A stretch of DNA of 64,000 nucleotides from Paenalcaligenes hermetiae (GTDB lineage Bacteria; Pseudomonadota; Gammaproteobacteria; Burkholderiales; Burkholderiaceae_B): assembly GCF_039543645.1 (NCBI RefSeq), contig NZ_BAABKD010000009.1, positions 434,001-498,000 on the forward strand, in the 5' to 3' direction. Under the pieces are notes generated by a model. That model was not told where the DNA came from. It was given only the letters and a program-made list of their open reading frames with translations, and made no database searches. Shown in pieces: positions 18,176 through 26,961 of this stretch. The position numbers and the translations under genes were made by a program. Each line of letters starts with the position of its first letter. Positions within the stretch are counted from its first letter, which is position 1.

Positions 18176-19003
18176 GTGCAATCGGGCTCGCTGTCTATCT
18201 CACAAGCGTGTCGCTTGACACGCTTGCCTCGTCGCAGTTGGTACCGGCCCGATCCTGTGCAGCGCCGCCTCGAGCGAGATCAGCCCATTATTGATGCGCT
18301 CAATGATCTCCTTAGCGACCCCACTCGTTCACGGTGGGGTTTCTGGAAATGCTTTTATCGATTGCGATTAGATGGAAAACCGTGGAATTTTAAACGTGTC
18401 TGGCGTATATATTGTGCGATGAATTTGAACCAAAAACGACGGACTAAAAAACGATTACCCGAGCGTAACCCCGCGCCATTAGCCGTTCCGGCAGAGGCGA
18501 ACTACAGTTGGACCTTTGATTTTATGAGTGATGCGTTATACAACGGCACCCGTTTTCGTGTACTCAATATCCTTGATGAGGGTGTGCGGGAAGCACTGGA
18601 TATCGTTGTAGACACCTCTCTTCCTGCTGCTAGAGTGGTACGTGTTCTTGAGCAGCTCAAATCGGAGCGAGGCCTGCCCAAAATGATCCGTGTGGACAAC
18701 GGTAGTGAAATGACCTCATTGTTGTTTACACAGTGGTGTGCGGAAAATGGAGTGACTATTCGTTATATTGAACCTGGCAAACCCAATCAAAACGCGTATA
18801 TTGAACGTTTTAATAAAAGTTACCGCAATGAAGTCCTTGACCCCCATCTGTTCTCTTGCTTAACGCAAGTACGGGAGCTAAGTTGGGCCTGGATGATAAG
18901 TTATAACGAAGAGCGACCTCATGAATCGCTGGGCAATCTACCGCCTAGTGAGTTTAAACGACGCGTAACGGCAAAAGTCTCTAGTTATGAACTGTGCGCT
19001 TGA
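18176..19003 (+). CDS. IS3-family transposase OrfB (DDE catalytic part)
   Basis: Retroviral-integrase-type catalytic domain. The first in-frame ATG is 18176, but homology to OrfB continues upstream to about 18122 (GKALTPERRREAAQHL), so the active protein is made by -1 frameshift from OrfA. DDE residues are visible: D in WTFDFMSDAL, D in RVDNGSEMTS, and E in NAYIERFNKSYRNEVLD. The frame is intact to the usual end (RPHESLGNLPPSEF), so the element may still be active. Confidence 0.9.
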   Translation: MQSGSLSISQACRLTRLPRRSWYRPDPVQRRLERDQPIIDALNDLLSDPTRSRWGFWKCFYRLRLDGKPWNFKRVWRIYCAMNLNQKRRTKKRLPERNPAPLAVPAEANYSWTFDFMSDALYNGTRFRVLNILDEGVREALDIVVDTSLPAARVVRVLEQLKSERGLPKMIRVDNGSEMTSLLFTQWCAENGVTIRYIEPGKPNQNAYIERFNKSYRNEVLDPHLFSCLTQVRELSWAWMISYNEERPHESLGNLPPSEFKRRVTAKVSSYELCA

Positions 19004-19126
19004 CGGTAAGTCTACGGAATCAGCGCTTTGGCTGCAAACAGATAAAGTAAATGGAACTGGATATGGAGGAGTGAGCCAGATCAAAAAATGAAAAATAGCT
19101 AAAAACAACCCTCCTCTCTAAGCACG

Positions 19127-19477
19127 TCAAAATTCGCACAAAATTGTGGGAAAAGCCTCGCTAGTTGGCATTAGATACTGCTGACCACTTTGGGCTGTAA
19201 GAAAACAAATATTAAAATAGTTATTATTCGAAAGATATTTATTCGCTACGGCTATGATAAAAATATAAATAAGACCTAGAGGTGCAATTAAGATAGCCAT
19301 GCTCCAGCAAACAGCCATAGTCATAAGTTTAACGATTAGCATCACCGTAGCATTCACAAAACCGACTACACTTTCATAGACCCATAGTTTTTCGCGGCAT
19401 TGCACTGTGGCTACCGAAATATCTAAGTTTCCATATGAACTAAAATCGCCCCTATTGTCACTTAAACATGTCCGCAT
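19127..19477 (-). CDS. Small hypothetical membrane protein
   Basis: A possible 116-residue protein from MRTCLSDNRGDF. One long hydrophobic region (about residues 38-80, VGFVNATVMLIVKLMTMAVC and on to IYIFIIAVAN) predicts two membrane helices. No family is recognised. It is divergent from the transporter at 19542, with a TAGTATATACTA palindrome between the two starts, which could mark shared control. Coding is uncertain: there is no strong ribosome site and composition is AT-rich. Confidence 0.35.
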   Translation of the reverse strand: MRTCLSDNRGDFSSYGNLDISVATVQCREKLWVYESVVGFVNATVMLIVKLMTMAVCWSMAILIAPLGLIYIFIIAVANKYLSNNNYFNICFLTAQSGQQYLMPTSEAFPTILCEF

Positions 19478-19491
19478 CAACGCATTCTTTG

Positions 19492-19503
19492 TAGTATATA
19501 CTA
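19492..19503. promoter_or_regulatory. TAGTATATACTA palindrome, candidate operator
   Basis: Perfect 12-bp palindrome between the divergent genes starting at 19477 and 19542, followed by an AT-rich stretch (TATAAATTTATATAATG) that could hold the -10 of the transporter gene. Confidence 0.4.
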
Positions 19504-19541
19504 TACAATATATAAATTTATATAATGTTAAGGATAGAGAC

Positions 19542-20507
19542 ATGATGACACTTGTGGGATGGCTCAATCAAAACCTGAGATTCAGTATCCCTTTAGTTAT
19601 GCTGCTAGGGCTGATAACGGGACTACTGAGCGAAAGTCTCGCACTTAAACTATGGATTGCTCCATTAACCCTACTTATGGTGTACCCCATGATGGTAGGG
19701 ATACGTCTTAAACAGCTTTTACAAACCGACACGATTAACGTACAAGGCTGGGCCTTAGGCATTAACTTTATCATTATTCCAGCGCTCGCCTATGGCTTGG
19801 GTAGGCTCTTTTTTACTGACCAACCCACACTAGCGTTAGGCTTATTATTAGCAGCGCTATTACCCACCAGTGGCATGACCATCTCTTGGACTGGTTTTGC
19901 TAAGGGCAATGTTCCTGCAGCGATTCAAATTACCATTATTGGCCTTTTTATTGGCTCAGTTCTTACCCCTTTGTATGTGCAGTATTTACTCGGAGCCCAT
20001 ATACCGATGGAGCTCGGAGCCGTTTTCAAGCAGATTCTTCTTTTTATTGCTCTACCCTTACTAGCCGGCCAGCTTACGCGCTATCTACTTATCAAACGTT
20101 ATGGACAAGCTCATTTCCAGCAACACCTAGGCCCTAAATTTCCACGCTTTTCTACTTTAGGGGTCTTAGGTATTGTCTTTGTAGCTATGGCCATTAAAGC
20201 TAACGATTTAATACGTTCTCCTACACTTATTATCGCTATCCTCATTCCAGTGCTTATTCTTTACACATTAAACTATGTCATTAGCACCGTGATTGCCCGC
20301 CGTTATTTACATCGTGGTGATGGTATCGCATTAGTGTATGGCACCGTGATGCGTAATTTATCTATAGCACTGGCTCTAGCCATGACAGCTTTTGGCGATG
20401 CTGGCGCTGAAGCAGCACTATTGATAGCGCTTGCTTATATTATTCAGGTGCAATCTGCAGCATGGTATGTAAAATGGTCTGACAAGATTTTCCCAACGTC
20501 TAAATAA
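19542..20507 (+). CDS. Bile acid:sodium symporter/Acr3-like membrane transporter
   Basis: Inner-membrane protein of 321 residues with about ten hydrophobic segments, of the BASS/Acr3 superfamily. Family-like blocks are MVGIRLKQLL, LAALLPTSGMTISWTGFAKGN (helix 4 region) and VMRNLSIALALAMTAFGDAGAE (helix 9 region). The cysteine that Acr3 arsenite pumps carry in helix 4 is not present (PTSGMT instead), so arsenite export is doubtful. The two adjacent ATG codons at 19542 follow an AGGATAGAG site. A longer open frame upstream is not supported. Substrate unknown. Confidence 0.7.
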   Translation: MMTLVGWLNQNLRFSIPLVMLLGLITGLLSESLALKLWIAPLTLLMVYPMMVGIRLKQLLQTDTINVQGWALGINFIIIPALAYGLGRLFFTDQPTLALGLLLAALLPTSGMTISWTGFAKGNVPAAIQITIIGLFIGSVLTPLYVQYLLGAHIPMELGAVFKQILLFIALPLLAGQLTRYLLIKRYGQAHFQQHLGPKFPRFSTLGVLGIVFVAMAIKANDLIRSPTLIIAILIPVLILYTLNYVISTVIARRYLHRGDGIALVYGTVMRNLSIALALAMTAFGDAGAEAALLIALAYIIQVQSAAWYVKWSDKIFPTSK

Positions 20508-20695
20508 GCCTGCTCTGCACACGCTACCTCTGTTTCTTGATCATTATGCAGGTACGCAGATAGCATATATCGGCACTGTAAATGATTGTAATGACCCAGC
20601 ATCGCTTCGCCGTAAGCTTCCTGAAGGTCTTTCAGCGACGCACTTTTACGCTTCGCCGTCCAGCGTTCAATGTCGTGCTCCATTGCGATACTCAT
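20444..20695 (-). CDS. Hypothetical 83-residue protein with IS-like N-terminus
   Basis: From MSIAMEHDIERWTAKRKSA the first 20 or so residues resemble the N-terminus of DUF1153/IS accessory proteins (xxHDIERWTAKRKSAL). The remainder (LKDLQEAYGEAMLGHYNHL onward) does not, so this may be a chimera made by recombination. It overlaps the 3' end of the transporter on the other strand by 64 bp. Function unknown; coding only moderately likely. Confidence 0.4.
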   Translation of the reverse strand: MSIAMEHDIERWTAKRKSASLKDLQEAYGEAMLGHYNHLQCRYMLSAYLHNDQETEVACAEQAYLDVGKILSDHFTYHAADCT

Positions 20696-20920
20696 GATCG
20701 TTTTTCTCCAGAATCCAACTGAAGTTGAGCAGTAATTTCGTTTTATATGTATTAGAAATAGAATGAACAATTTGTACTCTGCATGAAATCTACTCCCTTG
20801 TACAGAATTGGTGTAAGTTCTGGCCTTTTGCTGTAACGCATGATGTAGTCATAGCTTTCTCCTGTAAGACACACCCGCAGAGTAAAATAACCTTTAATAC
20901 ATTAGCCAATCTCTAGCTGG

Positions 20921-21346
20921 TTAATGTTCAGACAACAGTTTTTTACACTCACTGCAATAAACCTTCCTACTTTTTTGTATATCATCAAAGACTTCTTCCA
21001 AAGCCTGTTTATCCTCTGGCGTCAAGGCATCCAATGCCTCAATAAACCTACTCCACGTCTTCTGTAAAGGCTCCCCAACAGTTGACCGGATAGAGCCGTC
21101 CTTCACCCTACCCCAAAAGATATATGGCTCAATGGTATTGCTAACTTCAATACCAAACTTATCACCATGATAATTCTTCACTAGCGTCATATAATCAGAA
21201 AACTCAGACGACAGTAGCACACTGGCTTCAAAACAATAACGCCCTGCAGCTATCCCGTTGACTATACCAATCAGATCATCCGTAACCTCCCCTCCCTTAA
21301 AAGTGATCAGAGTACGATCAGCCAAAAACTCAATATTTACATGCAT
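20921..21346 (-). CDS. Hypothetical protein
   Basis: Soluble protein of 141 residues starting MHVNIEFLADRTLITFKGG; a longer start at 21376 is possible. The C-terminus holds a CxxC pair (VYCSECKKLLSEH) after an acidic helix (LTPEDKQALEEVFDDIQKS). No family is recognised. It is a single gene in an AT-rich accessory stretch, reading the same way as the WG-repeat gene. Nothing in the context states a role. Confidence 0.5.
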   Translation of the reverse strand: MHVNIEFLADRTLITFKGGEVTDDLIGIVNGIAAGRYCFEASVLLSSEFSDYMTLVKNYHGDKFGIEVSNTIEPYIFWGRVKDGSIRSTVGEPLQKTWSRFIEALDALTPEDKQALEEVFDDIQKSRKVYCSECKKLLSEH

Positions 21347-21376
21347 ATACTGCCCCCCAAAAACTGAGTTGACCAA

Positions 21377-21671
21377 AGCTCACAGGGTCAAGTTTTCAAT
21401 CTCTACATCAGTCTCTCCAGTACGGGATTACCACAGTTCCGTTGCTATTCATGTGTGAACGAACAAAACAGATGAGAGCTAGCCTTCCCCCTTAGAAGTA
21501 AAAACTGCACGTTAACTCTATCCTTATTTCCTCTAGCATCATGGTTCTTAACATAGCCATACCCTATTTTAGGTCATAAGACATCCTATGCTTTACAAGT
21601 AACAAGGTTTAATTTGAAATCAGAGCTGTGTCTAACTATATTTCACGACCAGTTGCTTACTACTTAATAAC
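21377..21671. other. Intergenic region upstream of the 141-residue protein
   Basis: About 295 bp, AT-rich, lying between the C-terminus of the WG-repeat gene and the start of the preceding gene. No terminator, repeat or RNA structure could be identified with confidence. Confidence 0.3.
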
Positions 21672-24600
21672 CTAAAATTCCTTTTCATCAAAGGCTATCC
21701 TGGCATGAGCCACTACTGGCAACACCTCATTGCGCTGATCATCAAACAGCCCTACATGGTTTTTTTTAATTGCACCATATCTGGGCACATCATTATATAA
21801 AAACAGGGTTTTATACTCAGGCGCTAACCGCTCGGTGCCTTGCCAATCGTATATCCCAAAAGAATCATTACGCCGTACAGGGTCATAAGCACCAACAATA
21901 ATCTCCTGTTCAGCAGCACGAATCAACGGGGCTTCGTAGGAGTCCGGCGAAGACCATGTCATAATAGGATCTGAAAAAATAGGCTCACCATCGGGGCGTA
22001 GATAAATCGTTTCCCAGAAACGTTTTTTATTTTGCCGAGACAACGCGATAAACCCCGAATCATTTCGTAAGGCCAGATCATAATCCAGCGGAAAAATCTC
22101 TTTTCCTTTGTCATTGATCACGCCAAATTTATCGTCATTTTCTACAATGATCAAACCATTGCTTGCGTCACCAATAAGATCATAAGGCGCACTGATGATT
22201 TTCTGTGCCTGTGCATCATATAAGAAGCTTTTCTCATCTTTGAATACCGCCCACAGCCCCTCTTGGGCCAGCGGCTCGTACTCTTTAAACGGTAACTCAA
22301 TCATCTTTTGCTGCGCAGCATCCCACCAATGATAAAGGCTTTCTCCTTCTTTCTGTTGCTCATAAGGGAGTCGTAAAAGCATGATCTTATCCGTTTTGAC
22401 AGGGTCAATCCATGCATAGCGAGGTGGAACTAACTCTTTGCCAGTACGTATATTAATCAAGCCATAACCGCTGTCTTGCTTAAAAGACAGTAGCTCTGGC
22501 AGCTGTAAACTTAATGAGTCATATACCGGTGGGAGCACCTCTGTGCCATCAAGCTTATAAAGTCCGCTCATCCCACCCTTCTCTACCAAAATATAGGGAT
22601 GCTCGGCGTGCTCTGGCGCCCAATAACGAATATTGTCAAATGTGGGCTCAACTAAAACCCCCTCATCCGCGAAATACCAACCACGTAATTTTCCTTTGTG
22701 TACTTTGAGTACATTGGTATCTACCCATTCATTGGATTCGTCCTTGCGGGCTTCAATACTATAACCATCATATTGTGCTGGCACTAATACCGTCCCGCTT
22801 AAATCACGCAGTTCTACCTGGCCCTTCTTATTATGGTGAACAAGGAAATAATCCTGTCTTAAGCGGCTGATGTACTCCGCCCGCTGCCAAGGCACGACAT
22901 CAGCACCTGATGCATCCAGAATTGCGCGCTTGTCCTCCTTTGCCACCTCTATATAGAGATTTTGACCGGAATAATTATCAAGCTCGTAAACCCCCGTTAA
23001 TTCAAAATCCGTGAGTTGCTGACCAGCCCTATTAAACAAGGCAAAGCGTCCCCCTTTTTTAAGGGCCATAAAGTCATTTAACACAAGAACGTCATCGTAA
23101 TCCTTATTAAAATAATGTGTTCCTGTACCTAAATGAATCAACAATTCTTGCCCATCACGCTGCAAATTTACCACCCACTGATCACCACGCATAAAACGAT
23201 GCTGAGGAAATTCATACTCAAAGGGCAGCCATAGCTGCCCGTCAAACCCTACCAGCCCCCAGTGGCCGTCCTTTTTGGCATAAAAGTATTCCGGCTTTGA
23301 ACCACACCCCCCGCAATAACTGATCTGATCAAATTTGGTAGGAATCACGAGCTCTCGTGAGCCCCCTTCATAAACGCCCCACTGCCCCTTTTGTTGTACA
23401 GCAAAAAAATTTTGGAACCCAAATGACCGTACATCCTGATATTTAGTAGGGACCAACTCCTTACCTTCGAAAGAAAATAAGCCCACCAGCCCATCTTTAT
23501 AAGACTTTAATATTTGGCAGGGTCTTTTTTCCAAATAATCATAGTCAGCCTCTATCAACCATTGTCCCGTATGCGGATCTACCAACCCCATTTTTTGATC
23601 ACGCGCCACTAAATAGTGCGCTATGACACCCTCATCAAAAGAGTTCAACTGATAGCAGCCTCTTTGCTGAGCAGTCAGCACAGTATCTAATTGATGATCG
23701 AACAGACGCTCGCCCTGCGTATTAATATAAAAGGTCTTCCCAGCTTGCTCCACACGAGCCAACCCACCCTGAAAAACGGACACGGCATCATACGCCTTGG
23801 GGCTACTCGCCATTAGCATCTCTAGAAAGCCAGCCTGCTGACGCTCTACTTCCGTTAATGACGCCTCGGCTTTATCATCCCGATTCGCTGAAATCTCCGC
23901 ATTTTCTTGTGCCGCACCTTGCTTATCAGGCATAGGTAGGTCATAAGTATGCCGCTCTGCCATCTTTTCCTCGCGCACCTCCTCCCAAAGAACCACATTA
24001 AAACTATCCTCAGGAGCACGTAATAACGCAGCAGAATCGATGGGACGGATACTGATGGCCTCTTTATTAACTCGTAATTGGTGCCCCTCTATAGACATGC
24101 TACTTGACTGTTTTAACGCATACCCTGACACACCCAAGCCTTTGAGTTGATAAAACCACGAAGGTAGCTCAGAGCTCACCCAATACAGCACCTCTGCGAT
24201 GCTCTCATCGTCGTCTTGCTCATCCCAATAACGAACCTGCTCTACCTCAAAACCTAAAATAGGATCATGCGCTTGAGTGGTTGTTTCCACATGTGCCCAT
24301 TGACTGTCATGAGCGCCATCACCTAGAGCATCATTCTGGTATTGCGCAAATGTGAACTGGTAAATCACAGGGTCACCAGTGTGATACACAAATAGCGCAT
24401 CAGCGGATTGATCATAAATAATATTTTCACCTTCTACCTCGGAATCAAAGTGGTTATATACTGCATCCGAAAAGCGCTCGATAATCCTTTTCTCTGCCAG
24501 CGAGGTATTTAATGCCTGAATATCAGCAACAAAATCTGGGGCGGCCGTATCCTCTTCCAGCAAGGTCACATACACACGTGAAACCACCTCCCAAGCGCCG

Positions 24601-24773
24601 GTGATCTCCTCGGTCGTCCATTGGGGTGACACAGTCTTTGCGTCTGCCCCACTATTTCCCGCATGAGCCTCGTTTTTTTGTGTCCAAATAAAAGGCTGCA
24701 TTAACAGCATAAAAACCAACAAAAGAACATATGAAAATCGAAAAAAATGGCCATAAATATTATTAATTATCAA
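21672..24773 (-). CDS. Large WG-repeat protein, exported
   Basis: About 1033 residues. The TTG at 24773 is chosen since GGGGAGG lies 5 nt before it; another in-frame TTG at 24791 lacks a site. The N-terminal hydrophobic stretch (SYVLLLVFMLLMQPFIW) is a signal anchor. From about residue 330 onward the protein is made of many WG (KWG) repeats, e.g. KDGLVGLFSFEGKELVPTKY, KGQWGVYEG, KDGHWGLVGFDGQLWLPFEY, DKFGVINDKGKEIFPLDY. These form beta-propeller-like or solenoid surfaces. The first 330 residues are of unknown fold. Probable periplasmic or surface role; ligand unknown. Confidence 0.75.
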   Translation of the reverse strand: MIINNIYGHFFRFSYVLLLVFMLLMQPFIWTQKNEAHAGNSGADAKTVSPQWTTEEITGAWEVVSRVYVTLLEEDTAAPDFVADIQALNTSLAEKRIIERFSDAVYNHFDSEVEGENIIYDQSADALFVYHTGDPVIYQFTFAQYQNDALGDGAHDSQWAHVETTTQAHDPILGFEVEQVRYWDEQDDDESIAEVLYWVSSELPSWFYQLKGLGVSGYALKQSSSMSIEGHQLRVNKEAISIRPIDSAALLRAPEDSFNVVLWEEVREEKMAERHTYDLPMPDKQGAAQENAEISANRDDKAEASLTEVERQQAGFLEMLMASSPKAYDAVSVFQGGLARVEQAGKTFYINTQGERLFDHQLDTVLTAQQRGCYQLNSFDEGVIAHYLVARDQKMGLVDPHTGQWLIEADYDYLEKRPCQILKSYKDGLVGLFSFEGKELVPTKYQDVRSFGFQNFFAVQQKGQWGVYEGGSRELVIPTKFDQISYCGGCGSKPEYFYAKKDGHWGLVGFDGQLWLPFEYEFPQHRFMRGDQWVVNLQRDGQELLIHLGTGTHYFNKDYDDVLVLNDFMALKKGGRFALFNRAGQQLTDFELTGVYELDNYSGQNLYIEVAKEDKRAILDASGADVVPWQRAEYISRLRQDYFLVHHNKKGQVELRDLSGTVLVPAQYDGYSIEARKDESNEWVDTNVLKVHKGKLRGWYFADEGVLVEPTFDNIRYWAPEHAEHPYILVEKGGMSGLYKLDGTEVLPPVYDSLSLQLPELLSFKQDSGYGLINIRTGKELVPPRYAWIDPVKTDKIMLLRLPYEQQKEGESLYHWWDAAQQKMIELPFKEYEPLAQEGLWAVFKDEKSFLYDAQAQKIISAPYDLIGDASNGLIIVENDDKFGVINDKGKEIFPLDYDLALRNDSGFIALSRQNKKRFWETIYLRPDGEPIFSDPIMTWSSPDSYEAPLIRAAEQEIIVGAYDPVRRNDSFGIYDWQGTERLAPEYKTLFLYNDVPRYGAIKKNHVGLFDDQRNEVLPVVAHARIAFDEKEF

Positions 24774-24913
24774 TTCAACCTCCCCTCTCAATAGCCCACC
24801 AAAGCCCTTAATTTTTTAGCATAAGTAATAAGAACGTTGTAAAAATTAAGCAAACAGGACAATAAAAAACAACACCAGATTTATTTGAAAATCGCTATCA
24901 TTATTATTTTTTA

Positions 24914-25732
24914 TTATCTAGGGCGTTTCCAAGCAGCCATAATATTTTGCCAAAGATAGCTATTCAATTTATAAATCATATAAATCACTATCGGCAGTGT
25001 ACCCAGTACGGGCAACTTATATTTAAAAACAAAAAATGCTGTAACCGTCCCTGCTAACAAGGCCACCGAGGTCAAAACCCCCATAATGATCGGTAATGGA
25101 CGTCGAAAAAAATCACCTTTATAAATAAAATGTTTCTCTCGTCCTTGAGATTGATAAGCTCGTCCATTCCAGTCGGTAAAAAGCTTTTCAAAACGCTGCA
25201 GCAAAAGCTTAAAAGCTAAAAAATTTTTTTCTTCTTCATCTATCCAGGTCATCAGCATCACATCAGATATGCTTTCAGGAGGCTTGTGACTTGTTCTCAA
25301 ATCTAATGCATAATGCAGTACTCGATCAACACAATAAATTACAATGCGATTATTACTGACTAAGTTATCCTGACGAAACTCATAACGAACAACATCTCGG
25401 CAGTGCACTTTGCCATAACGCTCCGAGACGAAATAATCCTCGTAAAAACTCACCGTATCCACGCGAGCAAAGATCCACGTTACTAACTTGTCTGCATAAA
25501 AAAAGAACTTAGCAAGCAAATATAAACAAATAGCAATAACAATCCATAATCCGATAATAAATAACCAAGGGTGCTTCTCTTCAAGTCCAAACAAGAGAGT
25601 TACTCCCGCAAAGAGCACACCTGTCAACACCAAAGTCATCAGACAAAAAATCGCTAGCCCCACAAAAGGGGCCAAATAGAGATGGGCGCGATAGGTAAAA
25701 GTAATACTCTGATTGTTTTTATCAAGCCCCAT
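24914..25732 (-). CDS. Hypothetical inner-membrane protein
   Basis: Membrane protein of 272 residues from MGLDKNNQSITFTY; GAGGAG lies 6 nt before the ATG, which decides this start over 25780. Two hydrophobic segments near residues 20-75 and two near 220-260 predict four helices, with a cytosolic or periplasmic middle domain (VDTVSFYEDYFVSERYGKVH onward) that resembles bacterial PH-like membrane proteins in general layout only. It follows the WG gene on the same strand. Function unknown. Confidence 0.55.
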   Translation of the reverse strand: MGLDKNNQSITFTYRAHLYLAPFVGLAIFCLMTLVLTGVLFAGVTLLFGLEEKHPWLFIIGLWIVIAICLYLLAKFFFYADKLVTWIFARVDTVSFYEDYFVSERYGKVHCRDVVRYEFRQDNLVSNNRIVIYCVDRVLHYALDLRTSHKPPESISDVMLMTWIDEEEKNFLAFKLLLQRFEKLFTDWNGRAYQSQGREKHFIYKGDFFRRPLPIIMGVLTSVALLAGTVTAFFVFKYKLPVLGTLPIVIYMIYKLNSYLWQNIMAAWKRPR

Positions 25733-26157
25733 GGGGCACTCCTCATCTGCATAATTTATACTAGGGGCTGTGATCTGCATTGTACCTATAGGTACTAACT
25801 ACAAAATCATTTTTTCTTTTCCACAATATGATTTTTTAGGTATTCCACCTTGGCTTTCAAATAAACTAACTAAATCAGTCAAAAAAGCCTTAAAATCTAT
25901 AGAATGGTATTGATTATAGAAGGAGGAAATTAGTTTATAAGAAACTACAAACTTTTAAAAACCAACTTGCCGGCACGAGCAAACGATTGTATCTTAGCTC
26001 CCTGAACACCTATATTTTTTTAAAAAATCATGAAAAGGATCGAAGAATTTTTTTCACCACATCCCAATAAAAAAATTTGAAAATTGTATTTTAATACCCT
26101 TTATCACTTATTTTTCTTTCATCAGAAAATAGGGGGTAAATAGCTATATATTAAGCA
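25733..26157. other. AT-rich intergenic region with a 14-bp palindrome
   Basis: 425 bp. GTACCTATAGGTAC at 25782-25795 is a perfect palindrome about 50 bp upstream of the membrane protein start and could be an operator. The remainder has several A/T runs (around 26010-26110) and no recognisable gene. Confidence 0.4.
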
Positions 26158-26730
26158 CTAATCATCAACTATTAATGAATCCAGCAATTCTTTAGCTGTA
26201 TTTATTTTGTATTCCTCTACATAAACTGGCCCAAACTTCTCTTTACCTGCACGGACCTCATCGATAAACTCATCTGTAGAAGCATGATAGACTGACCTTT
26301 TCTCAGTAAATTTTCCGGTAAGCAAATCGATGTCCGTAACTACCTTATATCCATGCCCAGGTGGATTGTTTCTATTTTCAATAGTAATTTGACTCAACCG
26401 TATTCTCTTTTCCTTCTCATCATAATAAAAATGAGCATCTGTAATCAGCGGAAGATTCATAATGTACAAACGAAAACCCTGCCCTTCCTGAATTAGCTGG
26501 TAACTATATATTTCCAAGGGATCAAAAAGAAAAGGAGTACTTACTCCCCGATCGGCTTGTGTGGAAAGCAGGATTTCTAACTGCCCTTTATCTATATCAA
26601 ACCAAACAGTATCTGTAATACCGTCTTTATCAAGATCAAATTCTAATTTTTGCAGCTGCAATTGCGCCAGAGAAGTATTTATTCCTAAAGCCGCTATAAA
26701 CAGAAGAGAAAACCAGCTCTTTTTTTTCAT
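26158..26730 (-). CDS. Hypothetical exported protein with EF-hand-like loop
   Basis: Protein of 190 residues from MKKKSWFSLLFIAALGINTS, a signal peptide with probable cleavage after SLAQ. Just after it, FDLDKDGITDTVWFDIDKG has the DxDxDG calcium-loop spacing found in FG-GAP and dockerin-like repeats. The remainder (INRNNPPGHGYKVVTDIDL-like segments) has no recognised family. It sits in the same AT-rich block and orientation as the WG-repeat gene, so both may be exported products of one accessory locus. Confidence 0.5.
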   Translation of the reverse strand: MKKKSWFSLLFIAALGINTSLAQLQLQKLEFDLDKDGITDTVWFDIDKGQLEILLSTQADRGVSTPFLFDPLEIYSYQLIQEGQGFRLYIMNLPLITDAHFYYDEKEKRIRLSQITIENRNNPPGHGYKVVTDIDLLTGKFTEKRSVYHASTDEFIDEVRAGKEKFGPVYVEEYKINTAKELLDSLIVDD

Positions 26731-26961
26731 ATTTACTGATCTTTGGTGGTAGCTCATAATCTATAAGAGCACTGTTTTTTAAATATTATTCAATATATAA
26801 ATCAAATGCGTCATTGCTGATCAACCCTTAGTACAGCCAGCAAATGCTAGGGTTCGAAAACATCCTAACCACGGAACACGACATCGTACAAGCAAGAGTC
26901 ACTCTAGCTGCTTAAAAATCAGCATAGCACAATTGGGGCTTCGGCTTATGCTTTTGCCTAT

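Larger units (their letters stand above)
17800..19022 (+). mobile_element. IS3-family insertion sequence
   Basis: About 1223 bp with imperfect terminal inverted repeats: TGAATC-GTAGACTTACC at the left end and the complement of TGATTCCGTAGACTTACC at the right end (19022). It carries orfA and orfB in the overlapping -1 arrangement usual for IS3. No 3-5 bp target duplication is seen (AAT on the left, GCG on the right), so the element may be old or one flank may have been rearranged. Confidence 0.85.

Noticed and set aside
17800..19022. Target duplication for the IS3-family element
   Set aside because: Bases outside the two ends (AAT and GCG) do not match over 3, 4 or 5 bp.
19542..20507. Arsenite exporter Acr3
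   Set aside because: The helix-4 cysteine of Acr3 proteins is replaced (PTSGMT), and there are no other ars genes beside it; kept as a BASS/Acr3-superfamily transporter.
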